Of a DNA stretch of 64,000 nt, positions 11,341-23,388 are shown in pieces. The stretch is from Beta vulgaris subsp. vulgaris (Eukaryota > Streptophyta > Magnoliopsida > Caryophyllales > Amaranthaceae), in assembly GCF_026745355.1 (NCBI RefSeq), contig NC_079205.1, positions 3,950,832 to 4,014,831 of the forward strand, in the 5' to 3' direction. A model generated the notes under the pieces. That model saw only the letters and a list, made by a program, of their open reading frames with translations. It did not search any database and was not told where the DNA came from. Position numbers and translations under genes: made by a program. Numbering within the stretch: the stretch's first letter is position 1; every line of letters begins with the position of its first letter.

Positions 11341-12225
11341 TCTGTTCCCACTCCTGAAATTAGGAGAGAGAATATTGCAGCATAAAGATTCCAAGTGTAA
11401 GTCTTTATACCAAAATTCTTTGCTTTATGTTTATACTTTCTTTTTTCTATTTTGTTCTGTGTAATTTCATCAAATTTATGAAATTTGATTGTGATTTTCA
11501 GTTTGTTTCATTTTTTGCTGCAAAATAAGTTCTGGGCTCTTTTCTACTGGATCCTACAATATAGTTCTTGTATGTATAATTTAGCTTAAGATGTTGGTTC
11601 TTGTGTTTTTTGAGTATAATTTGCCAACAGATTTGGGAATTTGAGCATTTTGATTTTGGTGCTGTTATTTTGTGATATTTGTTAAGTTTCATTTCATTTT
11701 CCCCTACTTATGTTCTATCTAATTTTATTTAGTAGTGTGAAAAGTTACTTAATACCTAGCTATATGTAATTTCCAATGGATAATTACATGGATTGATTTA
11801 AGAAATTTCTCTGTTTAGGGGAAACCCTAGATGAATCAAAAGATGTTGTCTTTACTCTTTACTTGCTCAATTTTGAAACCCCTTTTTCTTTTTGTATGAT
11901 TTGGTGTTAAATTTCCGTTGTCCCTGAATTTAGTTTTCCCATTTTCTGTTTAGTTTTTTTTGTTATTTTTACAATCTCTAGAATGTAATTTTTGGGCTTT
12001 CAGAGGATAATTTGCTTTGGTGTTAGTTTCTTTAGTTTGCATGCCTGGAAATGAATTACTGTATGCCATGCAATGAGATTTTCTCCGAATTCAATCTGAG
12101 TTTTCTTTGTTCAACAACGCCTCGTGTTTGCTCTAGTGATGTGGTTTCGACATTATCTTCAGTATGAATTTGACTCATGGGTTATGAATTTGTTGTTGCA
12201 GGTGTAAACTTTTTATTTCTTTAAC
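11341..12225 (+). promoter_or_regulatory. Probable 5' UTR of the OTU2 gene with an intron
   Basis: A GA-rich leader ending near 11395 is followed by GTAAGT. A matching acceptor (TTGTTGTTGCAG) ends at 12201 and the ATG is at 12226. The intervening 806 bp are T-rich, as plant introns are. A 5' UTR intron is inferred from the splice sites only. Confidence 0.5.
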
Positions 12226-15200
12226 ATGGAAGGTACCGTTGTTAGGCGTGTAATCCCGTCTGACAATAGCTGTCTGTTTAATGCTGTTGGGTAAATTTCA
12301 AACCATAGATAGCTAGATTCGTTTTTTCCCCCTTGCAATTATAGATCATGGCTTACTTTGCCAAGTGTTTATAATGTTCTATATTTTGCAGATATGTTAT
12401 GGATCATGATAAACAGAAAGCTTCTGAATTAAGACAGGTTATGCTCCTAATTAAGTATTGATGTTGGTGGTTTTGAGTTTTTCTGTCCTAATTTCTTATG
12501 GTGAGGTGTCTACTTATTCTTAAGTTGTTAGAATGAGTAGAATCAAGGCATCTTGTGCATTAAACGAAGTTCATCTGCATTGAAAATGCTTTTGCCTTAT
12601 TTCATCATCAAATATTCTGTTTCCACTTTTGTTGAATTCGTTTATGGTAGTATGTCATTCCTATTATGGGAAGAAAACATGAACTTAACTAAAGATCATG
12701 AGGAGACCGTGGCTCATTTTTCTAGTTGCTTTTGCTATTTGTAGCAATATAATGGTTTCTTTTTAGATAATATGCTCTTGCTCAAGAATCAATATGGCTC
12801 ACTCACTTCATTTGCCAACATTAATATCATCTTACATTTTAATGGATCAACGTTGTGGGTGATGCATCAATGTGGGTCTTACATTTCTTTTGCTAGTATG
12901 ATGCATGGGTCTTTTGCAATAGATGTATGTGCATTACCCAAGCTTAGTATGTATCAATGTGGTTTTGGTACAAGAAATAATTTTGATGAAGTTTTCGTTG
13001 TCCGAAAAAAGATTTGGGCTTAAGGAGGAAACTACTTGCTATCGAAGTAAAAATTGTGGGATAACACATTGGCTTTCTCTACTTGGATGATAAAAGGAGT
13101 TTGATCCATTCAATTATTTGCTACGTCTATTACATGTCCTTTATACTGAATAGTTTGTTCTTCTTTCGGTGTCCTCTTGACGAACGTGTTACTAAATAAC
13201 CTGTTGTTTATTTTTGGAAGGTTATAGCTGCAACTGTGTGTAGTGATCCCGTGAAATACTCTGAAGCGTTTCTTGGGAAACCAAATGAAGCATATTGCTC
13301 ATGGATTCTCGATTCAGAGAAATGGGGAGGTTGGTAAACTCCTTTTTTGATTTAATTTTTTTTGTAAAAGATGCATAATTTAAGTTCTGATAGATTATTT
13401 ATACTTAGGGGTCGTCATCTCTTTTTTCTGCTGAAGTTGCTGTGGTTGCATGAGATTCTGAAGTTAATTTTAGCTTGTAAAAAGTGACTTCTATTACTTT
13501 CCACTGTATCTGGTTTAATCTGGCCTAGAAGAAGTTATGTAGTTTAGTTGACATAAGACTGAGGGATCAAAATGTAGAACTCGTCTTGAGTTGGCCATAA
13601 AATCTTGAAGGTTTCTTAATGTATGAGGGACCTGTCACAATGGGCCTTATTGGACTATAAGAAACCAACATGCCGAAAAGACGAACCAATCTAGGATCCC
13701 ACTACAATCAAGGTGTACGAAGATCATGGCGTATGCTGTTTTACTTTTATGCTTACTCAAACAGGGAGGTGGAAGTCAAAATGAAAACATTTCTGCATAC
13801 AAGGAAGAAAGTGTTGAAGTGAAAGGAGTGATTTATTCGAGCCATTTTTATGTATGATGGTCTCTAGAGCATGATATATCAAATACTTGCTTACATTTGT
13901 ATGAGCATGTTGTGATATTGAAATGAACTGAAGCGTCTGGCAACCAAATTTTACCTTGACACACCAGGTAGCCTGTCTATGTGGGCTCGTATGCGTAGCA
14001 GTGTCTGATGCACATATAAATACAGAGTCTTCTGTCATATGTTTGTACCTTAGTTTATTCCTTTTCACTAACATTGAGGAGTTGAAACAACTGCTGAAAA
14101 TACAGCTATATCATAGACGAGATTCGAGAACCTCTAGGTGTATGGGAGGGTTTGGTTTGAGGCCTCCCAACCATGGGAAGTTGAATTATATCTTGTCAGG
14201 TTATTGTTAGCAATGAGTATTTAGGAGCTTTAGCTGCGATTGTGTCTGTTCTGTGGTGTCATAGGTTGAGTTGAAATGAAGGTACATGAAAGAGAAATGA
14301 GAGGTAAGAAGAAGAAAGTCAGAGAAGCTGATAGTTCCATTGCAATATCGCTACAATAACCTCATATATTACACATAACCACCCCAGACCTCAGAGGGTT
14401 GATTACACTTATAAGTAGAAAGATAAAATGTAATGAACTTGCCAAGGGACTGGGGATTTTAGGAAATTGCACTGTAATTTAGTTAGTAGTAGATTGAGGA
14501 GGAAGACAAGTGAGTTGCTAGAGGAGAGAGAGTGAAAAGGATCGTAATTGTATAAATAGAGGAGATTTCAGAGAGAAGATCATGAAGAACAATGTTGAAA
14601 ATTACTTTCTGCTAGTTTTGGGAGTGAGTCACTCAAAAGCTTGATGAATCTATCCTATAGTTTCTTTAACTTCCCAATTAATCAATCAATATCATCTTCT
14701 TCTTCGTCTACTAATTCTGATTTAAATTTCCAGCTCATCGTTGCTTAAAAACAAAATTTTCTGGATGAATCTCTCATTACACCTCCTATTTATGTATACT
14801 GTTTTCCCTGCACGCTTACATCATTCTCACTCTATAATAAACATCGTGCAAAGTTCTTTGAATTTCCTCTTCTTCCTGCGCAAGGCAACACATAACGAAA
14901 TTCTCAACATAATCTATGTGCACTACCTAACTTTCCCTTTCCCATGGTCGCATAAGTAATCAGATTGGTGGCTCAGAGTGATGTATAACATTACCCGGCT
15001 CTCAAACCTTACCTTGTCTTTGAGGTGAAAAGTAGGATAAAGACCATAATGCAGTTGGATGGCTGAGAAGTCATCCCATGTGGCTTCATACTCTGGCAGT
15101 CCATTCCATTTGAGGAGAACTGCAAGGCCAGTGCCATCCCCTAACTTCTCTGTATGCATGCCTAAGAGTGTTGTGTGTGTGACTTCCAGCTCCAAGTCTT

Positions 15201-18200
15201 TGTTCACTTGGTAACCTCCGACAGTTTTCCCTTTTCCTCTAGAAAGTTTGAGATGAGAAACTTGAAAGCTGGATGGATACAAGCAGGAGGCAAATCTAAC
15301 TTGTAAGCAATACTACCCACCTTTTGCACACCTTTGTAAGGCTCATAGATCCGTGCTGCTAACTTTTTAAAAGGGCGCTTGGCCAAAGTCTTCCATCTAT
15401 AGAGTTGGAGTTTGAGACGCTTATTTTCTACCTTAAATTGCTCCTCTTCCCTTCCTGTCAACCATAATTTTCACCCATCCTGGGCCTTGAGAAGATCGAA
15501 CTTTAGCTCATCTAACATTGCATCTCTTTCCTGGAACTCTTCCGCCTATGAATTCACGTTGTTATCCTCCTTCCCCATCCTCGTCAAGTGCGGAGTTTCT
15601 AGACCCTGAATGGAATTTACTTGCTAGACGCATGGGTGAAGTGTTGCACAGAACTTGTCCCACAAAAGCCACCCTGCCTAGAATCGAGGTTCCCTGTTGA
15701 GAAAGCAACCAAGACACTGAGAGAGGTCTGTAAGCATTTCTTGACTATTATCTATTGACCATCAAATTGCGGTAACATGCTGAATCTCTGTTTGAGAGCA
15801 GTTTGCTTGGAACAATTTTTTCCAGAAGAGGCTCATGAACTGGGATGTGCTAAGCCATTCAAACGGGCATATTTGGATAGACAATCAAGCGCTCTTGTTC
15901 CCTGGCACCATTAGTCTCCCTTTGTAGAGCAGCTTCTCATTTTCCAAGAAAACCAGATATGGTTTGCCATCCTCAAAAAGTTTACAATTGAGCTGCTTGA
16001 TGAAAATATCTTTTGTGGTTGCTTCGTGAACCTACTCCCATGGAACATCACACATAAACATGAGGAATTTTCCCTCCAGTCCGACCACCGCGGCCTTCAA
16101 TTTCTCCTCATTATCCAGGCGATAGAAAAGGAAATAGCGTTCAGCTCAAAGGAATCTGGGTTGCTGTCATCAAAGAGGGAGGGGCACATCAAGCTTCCTG
16201 AACCTCCAATTTCCGCCGTCGCAGCTGTTGGAACCCAAAATCCACTGCTGTTGCACTCTCAAACTCCTGGTGCGGGCTTGCCATCATGGATGAATACACA
16301 AAGTTACCATTGAAGGAAGAAATGTTGTTGCAAAGTTTGAGTTGGAGACCAACTATCTGTTTTTCTCAACAATGTTCCGCTCTGAAACCAATTTCTAATT
16401 ATTGAGTTGAATGAAGAGAAATGAAAGAGAGATGCGAGGTAAGAAAGAAAATAATTAGAGTAAACCATAATTCGATTGCAATATTGATCTTATGAAATAG
16501 TGAATTCTACACAACTACCCCAGACCTCCGTGTGGCTGCTTATTTTTGTTCTTTGGATAATTCTCTCGTCTTACCTCCTCGTATGTGTACTCCCTTCCTT
16601 GCTTACATTGTTCTAAGACTATAACTAACTGCTAGGCAACATTCCTTGAGTGGCCTCTTTTTCCCGCAATAGGCACATAATTAATAAGCCAACAGATCTT
16701 ATGTGCACTACCCAACTTGCCCTTTCCCATGTGCCTTCTGTAAGTAAAATGGATCGGTGGCTGTGGCCTGGGTTGATGTATAACATGCGGCTCTTTCTTT
16801 CTTCTTTTATTTTTTCTTTTCTGTAACCAAGGATGTTACATGTTTCACATGTTAATTGAGTGGTATTCTGTATATATTTCAATATTTGCATATCCCCTCT
16901 GCTATCACGATCTAGAGTTTAAAGGATCACCTTCATACGTTTGGAGTTGTTTGTGAAGCTTGACAATTTGTGCTATTTTTTTTCCTCAACAGGTGCCATA
17001 GAACTTTCAATATTAGCTGATTATTATGGACGCGAAATAGCAGCTTATGACATCCAGACAAATCGATGTGATTTGTACGGTCAGGTTAGTATGCAGTAGA
17101 TGACATCTGATTCTTGATAGTTGATGAAGCGGGAAGCTTGTGTTTACTTATTTCTCTGTGTTTGGGTGTTAAAACAGGACCGTAATTTCAGTGAAAGGGT
17201 TATGTTACTTTATGATGGGCTTCACTATGATGCTTTGGCTGTAAGCCTCTCACCTCTACTTAGTCATTGCTGTTTTCGTTCTTGGAAAAATGACTCAGGA
17301 AGATTACACTCGAAAATAGATTATGTTTCTCACTGTGTTGATCACTTACAATGTGTTTGGATAAGAGGATCTGAACAGAAAGAAAGGCAAGAGAGAGTGA
17401 TCCACTTCTATTTGGATATGGTCCATATGGATTAAGGGAAACACGGGAAGGATCCAATCCCCTTTCTTTTAATATGTCAGATCTTTCCGGAGTTGGAAGA
17501 TTTGGAGTGAAGACACAAGTCCACTCTCCCTGCCTTTTTCTTTTGCCTTTCCTTCTCTGTCCCTCCATCTGTCCATTGCTATCCCAATACAACCAGCTAG
17601 ATATTTCCATAGATGTGGGACTCACATATATGTGAGTTCAAGAATTGTCCTATTCTCTTTTAGAAATTCTTAACGAACTATCTCCCTATGATCCTTATTT
17701 AGATGATGACGATTGGATGGAGTATAGGATTAACCCTTGTATCTCTCTTGCAGCTAATTTTATAATTCGTTTTTTTTGTATTGTGCAACAGATGTCTCCC
17801 TCTGAAGGAGCTCCGGAGGAGTTCGATCAAACAGTATTTTCTGTACGCAATGACAGAACCATAGGTATTGAGGGGCTTGCTCAGAATTTCGTGAAGTCGC
17901 AGCATAGGTATTATTTGACCCCTTGCATATTATTCTTTGGAGCTAATAATTGCTATATTTTCTTGGCATGGAAAAACTCTGCAACTTTAGGATCATAAAC
18001 ACTTAAACAGTTTACTGTGACATGCTGATTTGGCACCTTAACTTTGGGTGCACCTGTGCTTTTAAGTTTTACGGATATGCTGTATACAGGATGTTGCGAA
18101 CTTCTAAAGATGTTGATTGTACTAATTGATCTACTCTGTGGCTTTGATATTAGTAATAAGATTTACTTGTTTGCCTAGTTTAATCATGTCTAATTTCACT

Positions 18201-18460
18201 CTGCCATATTTCAGGCAGAGAAAGTTTACCGACACTGGCAACTTTACATTGCGGTGTGGCGTCTGCCAAATCGGTGTCAAAGGACAGAAGGTAGGATCTG
18301 GTTTGAATTTTGTTTCTCATTAGTATCTCACTTATTTTGGTATGCTCACCCGAAAATCTGATGCTAATGATGCTTGAAATTCTGTTGTTTTTGTTTCTAC
18401 CAGGAGGCTATGGAGCACGCCAAGACGACTGGCCATGTCAACTTTCAAGAATATAAGTAA
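12226..18460 (+). CDS. OTU2: OTU-domain deubiquitinating cysteine protease (OTU2/YOD1 type)
   Basis: Eight coding exons: 12226-12290, 12392-12437, 13221-13329, 16993-17084, 17178-17240, 17792-17907, 18215-18290 and 18404-18460. They total 624 nt for 207 aa, the usual length of plant OTU2. The catalytic box is PSDNSCLFNAVG, with Asp13 and nucleophile Cys16; the general-base His120 is in YDGLHYDAL. ADYYGREIAAYDIQT is the conserved OTU core. A C-terminal C2H2 finger uses Cys178, Cys181, His194 and His200. The family cleaves ubiquitin chains; the yeast and animal homologues (Otu1/YOD1) act with Cdc48/p97, but no UBX-like segment precedes the OTU domain here. Intron 3 (3.66 kb) holds a decayed Gypsy element, yet all junctions keep frame, so the gene looks functional. 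Parts of it recur at 34.7 and 39.6 kb. Confidence 0.93.
14250..16785 (-). mobile_element. Collapsed Gypsy chromovirus in OTU2 intron 3
   Basis: Two diverged LTRs in the same orientation share a GATGTATAACA edge at 14990 and 16785 and a TTGAGTTGAA-like inner edge near 14265 and 16403; both contain CCCAGACCTC. Next to the right (5') LTR, 16379-16390 is the reverse complement of TGGTTTCAGAGC, a tRNA-Met-type primer site. Only about 1.4 kb of internal DNA remains, far short of a full element, so most of pol was deleted. The left LTR is longer (about 725 versus 390 bp) and probably carries an extra insertion near 14440-14740. Confidence 0.75.
14993..16250 (-). pseudogene. Chromovirus gag-pol remnants with a chromodomain
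   Basis: On the minus strand, gag-like sequence (FDDSNPD, LDNEEKLKAAVVGLEG) lies at about 16250-16040. It is followed by heavily broken DNA and then the integrase C-terminus (KLAARIYEPYKGVQKVGS, IAYKLDLPP) at about 15390-15250. The element ends in a chromodomain (LLKWNGLPEYEATWDDF, then PTFHLKDKV) at about 15130-15000. RT and RNase H are missing and the frame changes between the last two blocks (overlapping ORFs at 15204-15461 and 14923-15282). The chromodomain assigns it to the chromovirus branch of Ty3/Gypsy. Confidence 0.8.
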
Positions 18461-18910
18461 TACTATACTTGAAAACAAAAACCCTTCATTATAGAAAGAT
18501 CATTCATTGTGCTGCCAAAGAACATTCATATTGTAACATGTGTATCAACAAATTGAGAAAGTCCCTGTTGTAGCAAACAAATGGGATCATATGTTGTTAT
18601 TACTCCAATTTTCAGAAATTATAGATTGATCTTGTTTTCTTATGTGAATTTAGTGGAAAATCAATTTGTCATGACAGTATAAATCAATCAATGAATCATG
18701 GTTTATGTATATTGCAGGACTATGTAGAAAGTTTCCATTAGAAAAAAAAGGAGGAAACTTTTAATTTATATATTTCCTAATTGTATTAATAAATTTGTCA
18801 ATGTATTGTGGATATAAGAACTACATAAATCTCTCAAAACATCTCCTTAAGACTTGAGACATCTCCACAAAATTTGTGTCTTGAACTTGATTATTATTAG
18901 AGGCTAATCA

Positions 18911-19962
18911 TCAGGAGGATAATTTGGGTGGCATACAAGGCATTCCTTTGCCAGGAGGAGCAGTTGGTGCACGGTAAAAGTAACATCTACATTCATTATT
19001 AACACAAGTTGCCATGATTTGGCCAAGATTTCTGTAGCAAGGACTGCATGTTTGTGCACATGCTTTCATGTCTGGACATCCTCCTCCAGTCACTGCTGAA
19101 TATCCACAATTTCCTTCTGCTGCTACTACATTCGCTGCGATACAAAGAAGAAAACAAGGAGATTTATGAGAAGTAGTGATGTTTAATCACCATGAGTAGC
19201 AATGCATTTACTATACATCTGAGTGTACCATGCACATGGTGTGTTAACAGGCTATTCGAGTTTTTTATACTTAAATGCTCATTTGAAACTTTCCTCATTT
19301 CTCCCTCAAACAACTACTAAAGGCTTTCCGTATTTCATTTATCTTGCTCATTTAGAGGACTTCAAATCTAATAAAGAAGAAAATAGCTTCGCGAGTACCA
19401 TATACACGATATACCCGTGTGTATGATACTATTTGTGGGCATCATGTTTTGAAAATCTTTCTTGTACTTATTAAGTAATTTTGCTTTAAAATGTTGGATT
19501 AACTTATTTTGTTAGAATATTTGATAGGATTTCAGCTAGGAACTCACACACCTTCACTCGATCAAGTTGGGTTGGGCCAGTATTTTCTTGGCCAATTCAA
19601 CCTACTACAATCCATCCTCTATGCGCTATATACAATTTGTAAAGACTAAAGAGAAGAAAACAATCATACTATAGTGTGTTCGTTTTGACAAAAAAAGAAG
19701 TAAATTTTATAAAAATGACATTATAACTTATAAGTTACACAATCAAAAAAGTGTGCATAAAAATATAGGAGTTAAAGAAGTTATGCAAAAGTATATATAC
19801 AGGGTAAGTGAAATAAGTAAAATTAAGTGGATTATCTAATAGAAACAAACTGAAAAATTGATATGCATAGTACAAGTGTACAATAGATATTAAAGAAAAA
19901 CAAGAACCTGATGAGATTGCTAGGATGATTGCCAAGAATAACCAAACTGAGAACCTATCCAT
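18911..19962 (-). CDS. Secreted cysteine-rich peptide, defensin-like (DEFL-1)
   Basis: Two exons on the minus strand: 19962-19908 (signal peptide MDRFSVWLFLAIILAISS) and 19134-18911, joined across a 773-bp GT-AG intron in phase 1; 92 aa. The mature part has nine cysteines spaced C-x9-C-x5-C-x3-C-x2-C-x10-C-x4-C-x-C-x15-C, with a CVNNECRC segment resembling the C-x-C end of defensin-like peptides. The last part is Pro-rich (APTAPPGKGMPCMPP). The exon layout (signal peptide in exon 1, all Cys in exon 2) is typical of DEFL genes. Such peptides act in the apoplast as antimicrobials or signals; the specific role is unknown. The odd Cys number means one is unpaired or pairs between chains. The first exon and upstream sequence recur at 63.07 kb. 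Confidence 0.75.
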
Positions 19963-20040
19963 TTTATTTCTTCCTACTTAGTGATAATGAAACATTTCAT
20001 ATTGTTAGGTTGTCTTATTTATAGGGGAAGTATGGAATTA

Positions 20041-20554
20041 AAAATCAAGTTGTTATTTTTGAAAGATGTGAAGTGAGAAAGCTGCGTGATTACTGATTAG
20101 CAGTGTACGAAATTGTTCAATGAATACACAGATTCTTAGTAATATTAAATCTTACTTTTAAAGTAACAAGGAAAAACTATGTGATTTACTACCAAATTGC
20201 AAAAATTGTTCCAAAAGTTTACAAAATAACCATTTGAAAAGAATCACTATGATCATAACATTGATGCTAATAATAAATCTTTTTTCTTTCTTACTTGATT
20301 AGCACAAACAACAATTGTAGAGTCAATGATCTTCAATTATATCTATAGTACCAATTTCTCTGTTTCTTAATAGATGCATCATGTTAACTAAACAGACTTG
20401 TAAATGCACAATTTTGACTATTAATATATTCAATAATAGAAAATTAGTATCTTGAAAATATGCATTAATAATAACATCTATCTTTATAAATTAATAATAA
20501 ATTAAGCATTGTCATAGTTGATGTCTAAATAGTATATAAAGTCAATATAATGTA
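20041..20554. other. DEFL-1 upstream region, duplicated at 63.1-63.6 kb
   Basis: No gene. This AT-rich stretch (promoter side of DEFL-1) is closely matched by about 63180-63660, including the ACTGATTCTTAGTA and CTTACTTGATTAGCA blocks, so it belongs to the duplicated unit. Confidence 0.7.
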
Positions 20555-20786
20555 CTCTCCCGTTTTAAAATATAAGGCATGCACGATGTTCGATGTCGAA
20601 CTTTGATCGTTAATTACTTTCAGTTTATGTTAATAGAAAATTTTAAAAATAATGTTATTATAGTATTTTTCAAGATGAATCCAACGGTATAATTTAATAA
20701 TTTTTATTTCTCGTATTTGAGAGATATTTGTGGTTAAATCAAATTTTCGTAAAGCGTGAATGCCTTACATTTTGAAATAGATGGAG
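20555..20786. mobile_element. Stowaway-like MITE
   Basis: The ends are inverted repeats (CTCTCCCGTTTTAAAATATAAG at the left; complement of CTTACATTTTGAAATAGATGGAG at the right), flanked by TA at 20553-20554 and 20787-20788. Length is 232 bp with no coding capacity. Similar ends occur at three other sites in this window. Confidence 0.7.
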
Positions 20787-21286
20787 TATTCATTAAGAAA
20801 CGGAGGAAGTATTTTATATAGTAGGAAAATATCCATGCCACGCGTCCCCTTGTAATTCAACTTTGCAATTTCTGTCTTTCACTCTTTCACTTTGGCCATG
20901 TATGTAAATCATTTCCATAATTTTAATATTTTTAAGCATACAATTTGTTTATTAAGTGCATTCTCTTCACCTAAATTTTCCCAAGTTTATCAAGACTGAA
21001 CTGAACTAATCTGAACTTTTTAGAACTGACCTAAAACTTATTTCTTTAGAGCGAAGTGAATGCACCCTAGGTACGATGAATCTTTTGATCTATCTATACG
21101 TAATCGTACATTTTAAGATAGTAAACATTGTGAAATCATCACAATACTAGCTTTGTTATTGATTGATTGAATACTATATATATATGTAATGTGTGTATTG
21201 AAGACGAAGGGGTTGTGAAATAATCGTACATACCGGGTTGTATCATAATTTGCTTGTAAGAGTTATTCCAACTTTCAAGCCTCATC

Positions 21287-22254
21287 ATGAGAATTTTCGC
21301 ATTTCTTCCTCTTCTTTTAGTCCTATTCCTAGTGCTTTCTAATGGTAAGTGTCTAAGTGGCAGTCTAGTGTGTTCAATTTTTTCTCAACTATAATCATCT
21401 TTGCAGCAGTGAATATTGCCATAAAAAACATTTTGTCTGAACTTTAGTTTTCTTTATATTATCCTAAACTACTCTCATTCTATGATTATGTAAAGTACGC
21501 AAACTTTTCGTTGTTCAAGCACATGAGCCTAATTTCTAGTTAAATTCATTTTAGTACCTAAATATTTAGGAACTTATCATTTTAAATACCTAAAATACCT
21601 CCTTAAACAGAGCCGAAATCTTTAATAATGCTCCCTATCCTCAATTTACAATTAGTTTTAACTTTTCAAGTCTCTAACACTCTACTTTACTCATTAAATT
21701 TTTTTAGTACCATATTATGAAAATAATCAAACTTTTATATGTTGAGATAATATCTACATTGAGATGATTCTGGTAAGTGTTTGGTCATAGTATTTTGTAT
21801 ATAATCTTAGTGAGTATTAACGGTAAAAAATGTATAGATAGGTTTGACATAAAATTACAAATAACAAAATAATTATTTGAAGATGGAGGGATCTAGTACT
21901 TAAATGCACATATTTTCGTATATTATTAGTTTCGATAATTTGTTGAGGTCTTATATATGATGGAACAATAGTATGAGCTAAGAAACTAATTGTGTTCTAT
22001 GTTAATATATATTGATATAACAATTTAAGTAAGATATTTTTTGACTCACAGGCATCATAATTGAGGGTTCCTTAAGGAGCTTAATGCAACCTCAAGTAGT
22101 GCAACATGATTTGCACTGTTTTGACTATCCAGAATGCAATCCAGTAGACTGCAATTCCAAATGCCAAATGGAACAACAACAACAAGGATTGTGCTCCATG
22201 GATGTCCAAAGACAAAGATTGGATGCAACTTATTGCTGTTGTGTTTTATGTTGA
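21287..22254 (+). CDS. Secreted cysteine-rich peptide, defensin-like (DEFL-2)
   Basis: Two exons, 21287-21344 and 22052-22254, separated by a 707-bp intron (GTAAGT...ACAG) and joined in phase 1; 86 aa. Exon 1 is a signal peptide (MRIFAFLPLLLVLFLVLSNG). The mature part has nine Cys ending in a YCCC-x2-C cluster (C-x5-C-x4-C-x4-C-x7-C-x15-CCC-x2-C by my count). Most of the Cys lie in the last 45 residues, and a Gln run (MEQQQQG) sits between two of them. The layout matches plant DEFL/LCR genes but not a family member I can name. It points away from DEFL-1 (about 1.3 kb between start codons), so the two could share an intergenic promoter. Expression is not visible from sequence. Confidence 0.7.
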
Positions 22255-22985
22255 TGCCATCAGCTTTGTTCAATATTAAGGGGTGGTTTACGGTCCACAT
22301 TATTCGATTTTTTTTAATAGTTACCCACCTCTTGAAATGGGTCACATTATTCTAAAATTATCGAGGGAGAATAATTTAGGGTTGTCAAAATTTTATTTTA
22401 AGTGTTTTTTTTCATACATGTATTTATTTATGAACGGTTTCAAATCAATAAAATGGAAACTATACACCAATTTTTTTTTTTTTTTTTTAAAAATAAATTA
22501 TTGTAGCTACTGGTAGAAAATTTATGTCGAAATGTCTAACAACTTACTTCTTTGACTTTAATTCAGTGTGAAATTCTCTCCTTGACTTCTCTATTTAGCA
22601 ATCAGGCCTTTTGTTGTCACCAATTGTGAAGTTTAGGCCCAATATAAATTTCAGGATACCAAGATACCACATAGGTAGGGGTGTAACTAGGGGTGTCAAA
22701 AATAGACCCGACTTATGGGTCCACCCGTATTCGATTCGCATTCTATTTGTTCCGATTTGACATAATCAAGTTTCTCACCTGATCTATTATGATCAGGAAT
22801 CAACCCAATCCAATTATATCCGAGGATATCAGAACTCAACTCAATCTGTTACCGATCAAACTTAATCCGAACTCACTTATATCCAAATAACAAAATTCAA
22901 AACCAATCTACATCCGACCAAAAGTTAACCCCAGTAAATTTTGGGATGATGTTTACTTTTTTTTAGACTTTCGAATTTCCACCTA
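22255..22985. other. DEFL-2 3' region and TE-like debris
   Basis: After the DEFL-2 stop comes AT-rich 3' sequence with a 19-T run near 22471. From about 22680 a CTAGGGGTGTCAAAAATAG segment begins, rich in GGGT/ACCC words, resembling the hAT-like MITE at 33557-34103. I find no matching right terminus, so it is probably truncated. Confidence 0.45.
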
Positions 22986-23131
22986 CACAGGCGACAAACA
23001 TCAAAGGATCAAGCATATAATAAATCATGATGGTTTGTGGGACGTTTCCACCCATTATCTAAAAAAGAAACCCTTTTATGGCATATTATTACTTATAACT
23101 TAATGTAGAAAGTAGCTCGTGAAAAATTCTA

Positions 23132-23388
23132 CTCTCTTCATCCCAAAATATAGTTTCCATTTCATTTTGCACAGTCTCCAAGACGTACCTTTGACCTATG
23201 ATACTTCTATTTGTTATTTGTAAAAAAATATAAAAAGTTGATATTACGAATTTACACATTGAGACGAATCTAACAAGACCTCTCATGAATATGTTTTTTT
23301 TGTATACATAAGTAAAAATATCTGGTCAAAATTTTTAAAATTTAACTCCCAAAATAGAAATGAAAACTATATTTTAAGACGGAGGGAG
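23132..23388. mobile_element. Stowaway-like MITE upstream of PGIP copy 1
   Basis: Inverted ends (CTCTCTTCATCCCAAAATATAG / complement of CTATATTTTAAGACGGAGGGAG) are flanked by TA at 23130-23131 and 23389-23390. The same upstream region of PGIP copy 3 reads GTGAAAATTTCTATCTTCTTAG at about 44103, which is the empty site with a single TA. The insertion is therefore younger than the duplication. Confidence 0.85.

Noticed and set aside
12772..13023. 83-codon ORF in OTU2 intron 2
   Set aside because: Flanked by good splice sites of the OTU gene and without recognisable features.
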